From Plecoglossus altivelis (lineage: Eukaryota; Chordata; Actinopteri; Osmeriformes; Plecoglossidae): a stretch of DNA of 64,000 bases. The number at the start of each line of letters is the position of its first letter. The stretch's first letter is position 1. The notes beneath the pieces are model-generated. The model did no database searches, had not been told where the DNA came from, and saw only the letters and a program-made list of their open reading frames with translations. Where the stretch lies: positions 15,144,055 through 15,208,054 of the forward strand of contig BROE01000003.1 in NCBI GenBank assembly GCA_036571765.1. Direction: 5' to 3'. Both the position numbers and the translations under genes were made by a program. Positions 1 to 11,700 of this stretch are shown here, in pieces.

Positions 1-417
1 GGGGGGAGAGAGATCAGGTGGGTTCTGTCTTGGCGTCGCCTGCTTTGAGAAGAGACGTTATATCATTGATTGGATCAATTCAGACGTGATGTTACTCTCG
101 CTCCTTTCATGCTTTCTTGTCTTCTCTCTCCTTCTTGTCTTCTCTCTCCTTCTTGTCTCTCTCTTTCATTCTCACAGGGTCATTATGGATCTCTCTTTTA
201 GGCAGTGGTGTTTTACGTGTTTTCTTCTCTGTTCTGTATCTCCCTCTCAGTCATCATCATCCAGCCCAGCCCAGTGTCTGTCCCGCTGTTGCCCCACTCA
301 GAGAGGGATGTGTCTGGGATTGATCAGCACAGCAGTGAAGCCCTCCACCCTTCCAGTTTCAGAGGTGGACTCCTCTTTACAGTAAGCAAGACGGGAAACA
401 GTTGGAGCTAAAGCAGA

Positions 418-590
418 CCCCCCCCAACACACAAACACAACATACACAAACACAACACACAAACACAACAACACATCGCCCCACACCTCCCCACACCCCC
501 CCACCAACATCCACACACACACATCCCCACACACATCCCTAACAAACAGTCACAATATCCCCAACACATCGGGCATCTCCCCTCCCCCCC
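418..590. repeat. AC- and C-rich low-complexity stretch
   Basis: Irregular ACACAA/CACACC repeats grading into CCCCACACC. Confidence 0.7.
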
Positions 591-815
591 TCCGACCTCT
601 CACTGCCTCCCCTCATCTCAATTTCCCAAGAGAAGTGTAGACGAACGTGGAATGGTGAAGGTCACGTGACACTGTTACAAACAGATGATATCTAATATTG
701 ATGTGCCCGAGGCCATGTGCTCCTTCTCTCTTGGTGAGCGTTGTAGACCAACGGAACCAGGTCAGTCCACATGACTGCAGTCAGCTGAGCAGAGACATAC
801 TGTAGGCATGCACCC

Positions 816-865
816 GCACACACACACACACACACACCACAAACACACACACCATAAACACACTA
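816..865. repeat. (CA)n microsatellite, interrupted
   Basis: About 20 nt of pure CA followed by interrupted AC-rich sequence. Confidence 0.9.
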
Positions 866-963
866 ACAGTTCGGTTCACTTGGTGGCTAAGAGCGCAGTA
901 GAAATCGGGCACATAGCAACAGCCTTGGCCTAGCTCTAAACACTAATACACCTGGGTGTTACA

Positions 964-1050
964 GGAGAGCGAGGGAGAGAGAGTGTAAGAGAGAGAGAGA
1001 ATGAATCAGAGAGAGAGTAAGAGAGAGAGAGCGCGAGTGAGAGAGAGGGG
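964..1050. repeat. (GA)n-rich microsatellite
   Basis: Interrupted GAGA runs, purine-rich on the plus strand. Confidence 0.85.
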
Positions 1051-1442
1051 AGGAAAAATGTAGTGCGTATGATATAGAGTAGGTGCTGCTCATGTAATGT
1101 TCATGAACTGTGCCTGCCCTAGCGTCTCCCAGGGATACACAGTCATGTGAGGAGGAACACTTAGAGAAGCGAACTCTCTCCACGTGCTCAAACAGGACAG
1201 CGTAGTCGATTATGCCGTTGAGTCATGCATGTGATGTGATTGGATGAACCCAGTTGAGCAGGAACAGCATGGTGACATGCAGAGATGGAGAGAGAGAAAG
1301 CTGTTCCACCCTATGTGAATGTGGAGCTGCACTTGTTGTTCAATCTGTCAGCCACGATAAAACAGCCACTCCACAAACCCTTGTATGTGAGGAAGCAGCC
1401 ACCATCTCCACTCAGTCTGTTTCTTAAGGGGCCGATGGATTA

Positions 1443-1620
1443 GATTCAATTCAACTTTATTGCCAATGTGCACCAGACGAGGACAGAGCCAACCAACATC
1501 AGTTGGAGTTTAACCAGGAGCGCAAAAAGTATTAGCTTTTTAACTGCGGTATAAAGTGCAAACAAAGGTTTAATGGCAGATTAAATAAGAGTCGTGCAAG
1601 GGAATGTAATGTGCAAAGTT
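1443..1620 (-). repeat. Probable non-LTR retrotransposon 3' fragment
   Basis: Begins GATTCAATTCAACTTTATTG, the reverse complement of a tail type (AATAAAGTTGAATTGAAT) common across teleosts. It continues with the familiar 'gtgcaaa' rich body ('taaagtgcaaac', 'atgtgcaaagttgtgcaagag'). Family assignment and exact ends need a repeat-library search. The remnant may resume near 1805-1880 after the G-rich tract. Confidence 0.5.
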
Positions 1621-1650
1621 GTGCAAGAGTAGGAGTCGCAGCTGGCAGGT

Positions 1651-1790
1651 GGGGTTGGGTGAGGAGGGGTGGGGCGGGGGGGGGGGGGGTAAAGTGGGGT
1701 GAGGAGGGGTTGGGTAAAGTGGGGTGAGGAGGGATGTGGAAGGGTGGGGTGGGATAAGGTGGGGTGAGGAGGGGTGGGATGGGATGTAAT
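1651..1790. repeat. G-rich minisatellite with poly(G) run
   Basis: Imperfect units of the form GTGGGGTGAGGAGGGGTGGG repeat about five times. A pure run of 14 G lies at 676-689 past base 1000. Many G-triplets give G-quadruplex potential. Confidence 0.8.
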
Positions 1791-1934
1791 AGGAGGTTAG
1801 AGAGTGGGTTTGATGTTTGAACAGCAGTATAATCTTCCCAGAGGTGTAGGGACCGCAGAGTCTGTGGCGAGAGAAGTACTGACCAGGTAGGAGATCAGGG
1901 CACTTCAATCCAGCACTCAGTCACATAAACCCTA

Positions 1935-1954
1935 CACACACACACACACACACA
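1935..1954. repeat. (AC)n microsatellite near exon 7 donor
   Basis: About ten AC units, reading GT on the gene strand, starting 37 nt downstream of the exon 7 donor. Confidence 0.85.
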
Positions 1955-1990
1955 AAGCCTCTCTCCCCCAACTAACACACAGTGGTGTAC

Positions 1991-2107
1991 CTGGTTGTAG
2001 AGAGCACACACATGCAGGGCCGTGTTTCCAGACGCATTCTGGCCACTCATGTCGGCTCCGTAGAACAGCAGGTGTTCCAGGTGCTGCACGTGGCCATGGC
2101 GACAAGC
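1991..2107 (-). CDS. shank3: shank3 coding exon 7: ankyrin repeat 5 (last exon in window)
   Basis: 117 nt, 39 codons, phase 0 at both ends, with acceptor CTCCCACAG|GCT and donor CAG|GTACAC. It encodes residues 342-380: ACRHGHVQHLEHLLFYGAD, then NASGNTALHVCALYNQ, the most conserved ankyrin stretch of SHANKs. The next exon should begin with a sequence close to SCARVLLFRGAN. I do not find it between 1 and 1990, so the window stops inside this intron. Confidence 0.95.
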
Positions 2108-5100
2108 CTGTGGGAGTGAGGAGGGGAGGAGGGGAGGAGGAGGAGGGGGAATAAGTTACTTATCCATCCAGGGGTCACAGTACTGTAAGGTCTACGCTGT
2201 GGAACTGTAGGGCCACAGTAGAGCGATGCTGTATAGTGGACAGCTCCGCTAGCTGGTGGAATGACCTTGAATCGGTCCGTTTTCTCCCTGTCAGCTGATG
2301 AAGGGAACAGGCCGACCGGCCTCCCTTCATCTCCGGCCTGTCCGAAACACAAACAAGCACACACACACTCTGCCTCTCCCCACGGCCCTGTCCTGCTCAG
2401 AGCGACAGCATCGAGGCGCAGCACAAATGAAGCTGGGATTGTTGTCTCTTATCAGGCTTTCCGCTTGGGATCCTATTATTCGCCAATGGCCCTACTGGAA
2501 TACTAATGCTCGGGAGAAGAGGGAGAGACGGAGAGACAGGGAGAGCAGGTGAGAGAGAGACAACGGGGAGACATTGGCACTGGGAGAGAGAAAGCAAGCT
2601 AGATGGAGAGAGGGAGAGAGAGAGAGAGAGAATGGAAGTGAGAGAGAGAGAGTTTCGTCTTCTGTCGTACGGTCCAGTCACGCCCAAGAGGTGGTTCAGG
2701 AGGAGCTAAGACGACTATGCCAGTATAACACCCTATGAAGCGCTCTCCATATTGCTACTCTCCTTGTCCACAGAATCTCGATCTTCCTCCCTTTGTTTGT
2801 CTCATCTCTTACCCCTCCAAACGTCTTCATCACTCCTCTTTCCTCTCCAGTGTCACATTCATTCCCTCCCCTGTTGCCGGTGTCGTAATCAGCCTGCAAA
2901 CCCCCGTTTCCATCGCTCAGCTCCCTGTCCTCGTCACATTCATCCTCTCTCTCGCTTCACCTTTCAGTGGGCCTCTTAGCAAAGCCCTTCTGAGGCCGGG
3001 GCTGCGCCGCCCCGAGTGTTTGGACAGATGGGCCGTCAAGGAGACGCCAGGCTTTCAGAGACAGAGAGACAAGGCGAGAGAAGGAGGGGTAAACATGGTC
3101 TCTAGACAAACTCCAGAGAGGATGAAGGAAAGAGAGAGAGAGAGAGAGAGAGCGAGGGAGGTGGTGGGCAGGTCTAATGATGTGGGAACAGGACTGTTAG
3201 GCATATTGACAAAGTCTGGAGGAAACAGGCCTCCGTGGCTCAGTTCTTGATGCGTCCGTCTGTCTCATGCTGTCTCCACGCTCGGTCTTCTCACTCACTC
3301 TCACTTCTGTTACAAGTCAAATAAGGAACTCATTTTAACTTTGAATCGATGCGCGGAAGGTTTTGAAAGTTCAGGATGACATCTTTAAAGACATCCAATA
3401 TTCATTCCATCAAGTCTTCCATTTTCCCAGTCATTCTTGTCATTTCAATTCTAGCGATTGCTCTTCTACGTTCCAACCATTTGACAACTCCCAACTCCCT
3501 TGGTTACAGTCAAAACACAAACTCACATACACACACACGCAGATTCTGTATGTGCAAAGGCTTCTCTCTCGTTGGCTATATAAACATGATCTAAAAAGCC
3601 CTGACAACAGTGAGGCAGTAACATGTGTAGGGAGATTCAGGGCATGACTGAAGGCTGCGTGAAGTATGAAGTCTACACATTAGGCAGCATTTGCTCTTCT
3701 TACTGTGCATCAGCAAGCCTGACATCTGCCAAGGACAGACAAGCGCTAGTCCATAGACCCTCAGGCCACTGGTTTATACAGTAGTCCTTGGGAGTTCCAG
3801 TCAGGCCCTATTACAACCTCAAAATATCGTACACGTTTTTACGTGAGTGTGTGTGAGCGGGAGATTGCTGAACTATTCTTATGAGGACCAGGAAAAATCC
3901 CGGTCCTCAAGCACTATTTAAGGGTTCAAGGGTTCGGGAAATGGAAGGAATTTTGAACGGGACTAATTTGTGAATCCCCACAAGAAACGTGCATGCTTGT
4001 CTCTGCCTCTCGTGTGTTTGGTGTTAAGTGCTCGGCCTCAGTTGGAGTGTGTACATCACTCTGAGGTTGGTGTGTTTCCCAAGGTTTTGTCCATTTTCTC
4101 TCCTCAAGTGAGTTTTTCCTGGGAGTTTTCTTTGTCTTCCTTGAGGGTTTAGGTTGGTTGAGAAGCAGTTTTATAGGCGCATGCGAAGCGCTCTCTGACA
4201 TTGACTGTAAAAAAGGCTATAGAAATGCATTTTGATTTGAGTCTGAGTGTGCGTGTGTGTGTTACCTGATGGATCTCTTGCCAGCCGTTTTCGTCCAGAC
4301 AGCCCACCTGAGCATGGTCGTGCAGTAGCAGTTCACAGCAGTAGGGATCCCCTCCCACCATAGAGCTGTGGTAGAGCGGCGTTAACCCTCGGCTGTCCTT
4401 GTAGTCGGGCGATGCTCCCAAGTCTAACAGCGTCTAACAGCCAGGAGGTGTAGGAAGAACAGAAGTACCAAATGACTGTGATGCTTTTGAGCAGATTGTC
4501 TGCACCGTAGTAATGACACTGTCTGCACCGTAGTAATGATACTGTCTGCACCGTAGTAATGATACTGTCTGCACCGTAGTAATGATACTGTCTGTATCGT
4601 AGTAATGACACTGTCTGCAACGTAGTAATGACACTGAATATTCCGAGTGCTCCATCCAGGAAATGGACTGGCACAAGAGTAGGCCTGAACAGCACTAGTG
4701 GAAAAAATTGAAAACAATCACATAGACTCATAAAATATCATTCAAGTCCACTCAGTGGAGATGCCCAAGGCTCTGTAATGGGGACTGCACTTGTTAAAAG
4801 AGCACCCGGACTCATTCAGTGCTGACTCAGTTTGGGGCGCCACCACTTTAACAAGGCCAGACAAGAGCACTCCCAGTCGTCCATACACACCAAAAAGAGG
4901 CTGTGGACTGAGATGGCTTCCTGGGGTAAGGGTTAGTACACACGGCTGTGTGTGGGTCACTCACTATGAGCGCTGTGTGGTTCTTGGTGCGCACAGCCTT
5001 GTGCAAGGCAGTGATGCCGTCTCTGGTCCTGAAGTCCAGATGTGCTCCTCCACTCTTCAGCACCTTGATGAGCTCTGCACAGCCCTCCAGCTGAGATGCC

Positions 5101-5131
5101 ATTGTCAGGGGACATTCTGCTCCCAGACACG

Positions 5132-5166
<35 letters not shown>

Positions 5167-5681
5167 GCACGCGCGCGACAAGAAGAGGGTGCAGAGACAG
5201 TCATGGCGGTGCAGAGTTGTATTTTCTGTTCCACATCATGTCTACCCATTCACAAAGAGCACAGGTCACCTTAGCAACGTCAGGTTACAAACACTGGCAT
5301 AAACATGAGTATATTAGCATGATAAGTAGCCCAGACTCATCCAGCAGGGATGGCTGCATGGCTGCGTATGTTCAGGCAGTCTCCATGGGAGTCACACCAC
5401 GGGCTAAAACCCTTCAGAAAGGCAGCGTTCTGAAACTGTGTAGGAGACTGAACCGCAAAACGCAAAAAGCGAAGCGTCTGGAGTTTCGCTTTGGTTGATT
5501 TAGTTAGGAGGCGTGGAACTGCTGACCTCCCGTCTCTGGGTCGTGAAAGTTGGGGTCCAGTCCCTTTTCCAGGAACTTGGAGATCTTCTCAATGTTCCTC
5601 TGCTGAACATACTCCATGAACTTCTTCAGGTTCGCCTGCATATGAAAGAGAGAGAGAGAGAGAGGGAGAGAGAGAGAGAGA

Positions 5682-5726
<45 letters not shown>

Positions 5727-8700
5727 GCTCCGACAGACATTCAGACAGAGAGAGAGACAGAGAGAAGCAGAGAAACATGTGATTGCATGATGTAACCCTC
5801 GTGTGGTTAGGGGTGTTTAATAATGCAGGTGAGAGATGAAAGCTAGAAGCACACTGCCATCTCTCTGTGTGTGTGCGCGCGCGTATTCCTACTGTCAGTC
5901 AATAAGGAAAAGTTCAACAGGGCCGTGGATACTTAGTCATTAAGCGAAGGAACATAACGCCTCATTAAGAACGTGAAAATATCGATGATGACATGTAGCC
6001 CCGAGAAAGGACAACACTGTCATCATTTACCTAGTATTAGGACGCTGGCTTGCAATTCAACACTGTCAGGCCGATCCCATTCAGAAGCAAAACGTTCATT
6101 AAATGCACATGCATCTTGTGCGCAATGCATGCGAACTCATTCATAAAACAACAGCGCACACTCCAGAAACGGCTTTATCTTTCCTTCCTATACTGGAACA
6201 CCCTGGATATTTCTACACTGCAGTTTCATAACCTTGCAAATGATAGAATGTTAAAACACAACTTGTTGAGTTGATCTGGTTAGACCTGGATAGATGGACG
6301 GATCGATCGTTCAAAATGTCCAAATGTGCCAAACAAACAAAAAAGTCGAGTCAACACAGCAGACTGCCTAGATGACCTCGTGCTATAAGATAAAACATTG
6401 GGATGTTTCAACAGACACAGTCCTGTGTGAAGTGTAGCTATTGTGGTTCTGCAGCGAGATCGCATCACGCGGGTGGATACGATCTAAGGTGAGAAGGGAC
6501 CAGACATAGATAAAGTATCATTACTGCATTCTCTCAATGTCCCCCCCGCTGCCTCACTTGTTACATAACAGCCGCATGCACGAAAAGAATCTTTCGCCAC
6601 ACACAGAGACAGAAATACAGACACAAGTGCGATAGAGAAACTCATGCAGACACATGCCAAAATAGATGCAGAGGCATTCACATCTACCAGACACACATGA
6701 GCACGCCATGCCTTAACTAGGCTCTCTGCCTGAACAGAACCAGACGGCCGGTTGGTCTTTTTTTATGGCTTCCACACTCACCATGTGTGGCGTCAAATAG
6801 ATTCCTCGTTCCAAAAAACGCTCCCTTTATTCCATCTCAACTTCCCATCTCTCCCCCTCTCTGTCACACTCTACCATCTCCATCCCTCCTGCTTGGAGCA
6901 TTCTCCCTTCCTGCTTGCTTACTCACACTCACGCACGCACGCACGCACGCTGAGAGAGGACCTTTTGCCCACTGCTCTCTCACCATCCCCGAGTAGCACT
7001 GAGTGAGAGAAATTCACTTCGGTCTTTTTTTTTTTTTTCCTCCCCAGCTGATCCGTGAGGCAGTTGTTATGGTGATGGGATACAATGAGAACCTTGGCAG
7101 TCAGTGAGCGTGTGTGGGAAGAGCCTCAAGCGCGCGTGTGTGAGAGCGTGCGTGCGTGTGTATGTGCGTGCGCGAGCGCGCGCGCGCGTGTGTACTGTAT
7201 ATTGCAGATGGGGGGGGGGGGGCGGAGGGATGGTTTGCTAGTGATCTGCTTTGTTTGATGTGTGTAATATTTCCTTTCGAGTGCCGCTCTCCTAACGCTG
7301 CTGTTGCATAAACAGTATTAACTTGGTCTACTTCTCCCCATCTACCAACCAATCTGTCTCTCCAGCATTAAGACACATTATGTCTCGCTTTCTCATTGCC
7401 CTCTCTTGTGTACACATTTACAGATCAAGAGAGAGAGAGAGAGAGACAGAGACAGAGAGAGAGAGAGACAGAGAGAGAGAGGATGTAAACATCAAACAGA
7501 TTATGATCTGGATTGCTAATGGTCGTACACATAGTGTTACCATCTGGCTTTACCATGGATCCTCCCAAGCTAATAACACATGCTCCAGTTCCACCGTTCA
7601 TACTCCACAATGCTGGCTAATAAGTCACTGTGTGCGCTGAATATTCTGTGTGACTGATTTGGCTGCAAATAACCAGGCCATCGTTTAGTGGGCTCAACCT
7701 ACTGTTGTCATGGAGTGGTGGGATCACGTTATGAAAACGAGCGCACCTTAACATTTATCTAACCTCTGACCTGCCTGTATGATTGTTGTGTGTGCGTGTA
7801 CGAGTGTGTGTCGACATGCCAGCAGAGGAGGGATTGGGATCTGCGTTGTCTCCACAGAGGCATGGGAGCGTCTGACTCCACATCTCTGCGTGTCTCTAGA
7901 ACAGTCTCCGGCTGAATTTAATTGTGCAATTTCTGGGCCGCAATCAAATTATGACTCCAAGATGAACGGAACACACACGCACAGACATGCGGAAAGACAT
8001 CTCACGCTTGTCAAGCAAATGTCACTACGGCGACCCGCATCATAGCAACCAGAGGTCCTCGCCATGGTAACAACTATAATGACAAGCCCAGCTGAGAGGC
8101 GAAAGACGGATGAACCAATAAAACAGAAGCGACAGATGTAGGACAAGCCGCTTTCTGATTGGCCGCGTCACACCGAGACACAGGTTCCTCCGGGCACCAG
8201 AAACAGCCGTGATACGGAGAGAGAGGTTTCTAAGTCCTATCTTGACATTTGCTACAGTATTTGTAAAACCCTAATGTGCTGACATGTCACACTCCTTGGG
8301 CGGTCCCTCGGTGGCGGTAAAACCATCGAGCGCCGTTACAACAAGGTGCGCTGTCTGAAATCTCTGCAAATCGTGGAGACGTCTGATTCCGGCCAGTCAG
8401 CACTCCTTCTCAAGACCGGGTGGGCAAGGGCCAATCAGGAGGGGACTCGGTGCCATCCTTGTCCAATGATGGAACCGAGGCTACACCACCGCGGCAGGAA
8501 AAGGAAGGAGGGGGGAGGGGGGAGGGAAAGGACACACCCTCAGACTACCCTGCCTCCTCCAAGACAAGTCTTCAATCCTGAGGACATATTGGATTTCTCC
8601 GCTCCTACCCTCAGGATGTAGCTATCAGTTTTAGATGGAGAGGAGCCCCGCCAGAGAGCTCTCCCTATCATCACCTCTGTGGGGAAACCTGGCAGTCATC

Positions 8701-11700
8701 TCAATCAAGGGCCGGACTACTGGAGGGCACACAGGGGAGAGGGACAGAGAGAGAGACTAGAGAGAGAGGGAGAGGGAGAAGGTCTAGAGAGAGAGGGACA
8801 AAGAGAGAGACTAGAGAGGGAGGGAGGGAGAGAGTAGAGAGAGGGAGAGAGTCTAGAGAGAGAGGGAGAGGGACAGAGAGACTAGAGAGGGAGGGAGAGA
8901 GTCTAGAGAGAGAAGGATAGGGACAGAGAGAGAGACTAGAGAGGGAGGGAGAGAGTCTAGAGAGAGAAGGATAGGGACAGAGAGAGACTAGAGAGAGAGG
9001 GGGAGGGAGAGAGAGAGAGAAGTACAGTCTGAGGTGATGCTTTCTAGTCCGCCGTGCCAGAAGCAGGCACGACACGCAGCAATAATCGAGTTTGGCGATC
9101 CAGAGCAATTTAGCCGGTTATTTACAAGAGCAAATAGCCTCCTGATTCAGTTGGAGTCTCACTGTGAGCTGTCCACTCGCTACTCTCGATGTGATTAGAG
9201 ATGACTCTCCAACAGGGCCATTTGATTTATGCCGTGTAACTGTGTCAATAATAGAGCCTTAGTGAGATGGAGAGCGAGCAAGAGAGCGAAAGAGCAAGAG
9301 AGAGAGAGAGAAACAAAGAGCAAGAGAGAGAGAGAGAGACAGAGAGTGAGCGAGAAAAAGAGAGAGAGAATCTCCATCCTTCAGTAAGTCATTAATGCCT
9401 ACAAGGGGGATCATGTTTCAGGATGCTCCTATGCAGTTTTCTTCTAAAACCCTGAGCAATGGATTGGCACCTCTGCTCTTCTGTGTTTCCCTCCGGCCTC
9501 TCCCCTGGCCTCCCTCCCCTGGCTTCTGTCCTGGACTCTGTCCTGGCCCCTCCCCTGGCCTCCCCTGGCCTCTCCCCTGGCCTCCTCTCCCTTGGCCTCC
9601 TCTCCCCTCTCCAGGGCTTCATCTGCTTCCACCTGATAAAGCACAGAATAGGAGGCCAGGAAAATCAAAGAGACCAATTCTATCTTTGTCTGCGTGTCTG
9701 TGTCTCTCTCTCTCGTTCCCGCTAGGACTCCTTGGTCAGCAGACGGTCCAGGTTCATCCATGGATGATCCGATTCAGAAGGTGAAGCCTGACTGTCAGGC
9801 TCCTCCAACTCCCCCCCCCCAGTCTCTCCTCCTGTCCTCCACGGCAGCATGGCCCCCGGGTCTTAGAGCGCTCTCGCAGGCTGCGCCTGTCTGGGATTAG
9901 GCACCGAGGCTCCGCCTGTTCACTCACAACCTCCCCTGATCTGACGCAAGCTGGTAGCACGCTGCTTAGACAGCAAAACACCACAGCACCAGAACAGCAA
10001 AACCAACCAGTGTTTCATCGACAACAGACAAACCAGCAGGCAGCCCCTGAGTGAACCACATTACCATGTCCCTCTCCACTGTGGTCTGGGCCTTATGTAA
10101 GCAGGCTGTGGAGGATCCTGGCCTTGACCTCCCTGTCCCAGATGCTGAATGGAGAGATGAGGCTCTTCTGGAGGGCTACTGCATCTTAATCAGACCCAGA
10201 CACTAGGACGCCACCTTTCCATTGTAGCCCCTCCTAAGGAGCATTGGCGCTTAGCAAAAATATCTCCAGTATCTACTGTCCCCAACAGCTGGGCCGGCAG
10301 CAACGGAGCCTGAGTAACTGTTTGCAATAGCACGGCTGAGATCCAGATCGCTATCTGCCTCTGCTCTTCGGTCGTCTTGTTATTGTATCTCCACCAAATC
10401 AACGCTTGTGTCAAACGTGACATTCACGAAGTCACCCTGGTAACGCCTATTCACCTTGTAGCAGCCTGAACAGGGGCCTAAGCTTCTGCCTCAGCCTCTG
10501 TCTCAGCCTCAGCCTCTGTCTCAGCCTCTGCTTCAGCCTCAGCCTCTGCCTCAGCCTCTGTCTCTGCCTCAGTCTCTGCCTCAGCCTCTGCCTCAGCCTC
10601 AGTGTCTGCCTCAGTCTCTGCCTCATTCTCTGTCTCAGCCTCTGCTTCAGCCTCTGCTTCAGCCTCTGCCTCAGCCTCTGCCTGCTGTGCTGTGTGCTCA
10701 GCACTAAGCGTTGAGTACTGAGCACTGAGTGCTCTGAAGGTGGGTTGGCGACCGCTTGGTTGGCCTTCAGACCCTTAAGCACAGTTTCCATCTCATTTGA
10801 CTGAGCGACTCTGGGGCAGAGTGTAAAGAGCCGCTCTATACAGAAGAGCCCTCGCGACCCCACATCCTCTTCATCTGACTGCTTACAGTACACAAACCAT
10901 CCGACAGTATATTAGGCACTTCCAACCTCTTCATCCTTGAGTGCAAAGCCAGTGTATTTGTGGTCTTGCGCGTGGTGGGTTGAAAGTTCTCCCCTGATTT
11001 CTCTGTGTAGCTCGTGGCAGACATACTGCACATCTGTGGGCAGGCGAGATGACATCTACATGAAACTGGCCAGGCGTTCACAACTGTGGAGCTTACAGTC
11101 GTCAGCCTCCATCTTACGGTTCATTTTCAAAATGGCGACCCCCCCCCGCCTTCTCTTTGAAACCTTTCTCCTTAGGCCAGAAGAAGTTTACACATTTTAT
11201 TTGTCAGTTTATGTCTATAATTCATGGGTTCCTTGCAGAGCTTGGTGGGCTAGAAGCATGTTCCTATAAAAAATGTACAAGAAAGACAGAAACATGGCAA
11301 CACAGGACCGAGTCACGTGGATGGAGGGATGAAGTGAGAGAGGGAAGGGAGGAAGAGGAGGATGAAGACATGGAAGACTTAATGTTGAGGGTAAAGGTAT
11401 GAGAGTGGGAATTCAAGAAAGAGAGATGGGGGGGGGGGGGGAGGAGAGTGCGAGAGATAAAAGCTTGGAAAATGGTGTTTACCAGTTCCTCACCTCCAAT
11501 CACAGAGCCCACATCTGAGTGAAGAGGGCAAGCACTCGCAGCAGGAGTCACACACACACACACCCACTCAGAGTCCTGCCGGAGCGACCATCTCTCACAG
11601 CAAACGTTGGGATGTTTGTTGACTGTTTACACAGCGTAAGCGTAGATTCATACCGGGCCTCTAGAATGTTCATGGACAGTGTTGATGACACGATGAGCTC

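Larger units (their letters stand above)
1..1990 (-). other. shank3 intron 7 (partial)
   Basis: No coding sequence recognised. It holds a duplicated CT-rich unit (114-165), an AC- and C-rich stretch (418-590), AC and GA microsatellites, a retrotransposon-tail-like repeat (from 1443), G-rich minisatellite DNA (1651-1790) and an AC repeat 20 nt past the exon 7 donor. Confidence 0.8.
2108..4265 (-). other. shank3 intron 6
   Basis: 2.16 kb without recognised coding sequence. It contains GGAGG (2117-2150) and GA-rich (2512-2655, 3128-3160) tracts, and a fish interspersed repeat near the exon 6 side. Confidence 0.85.
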
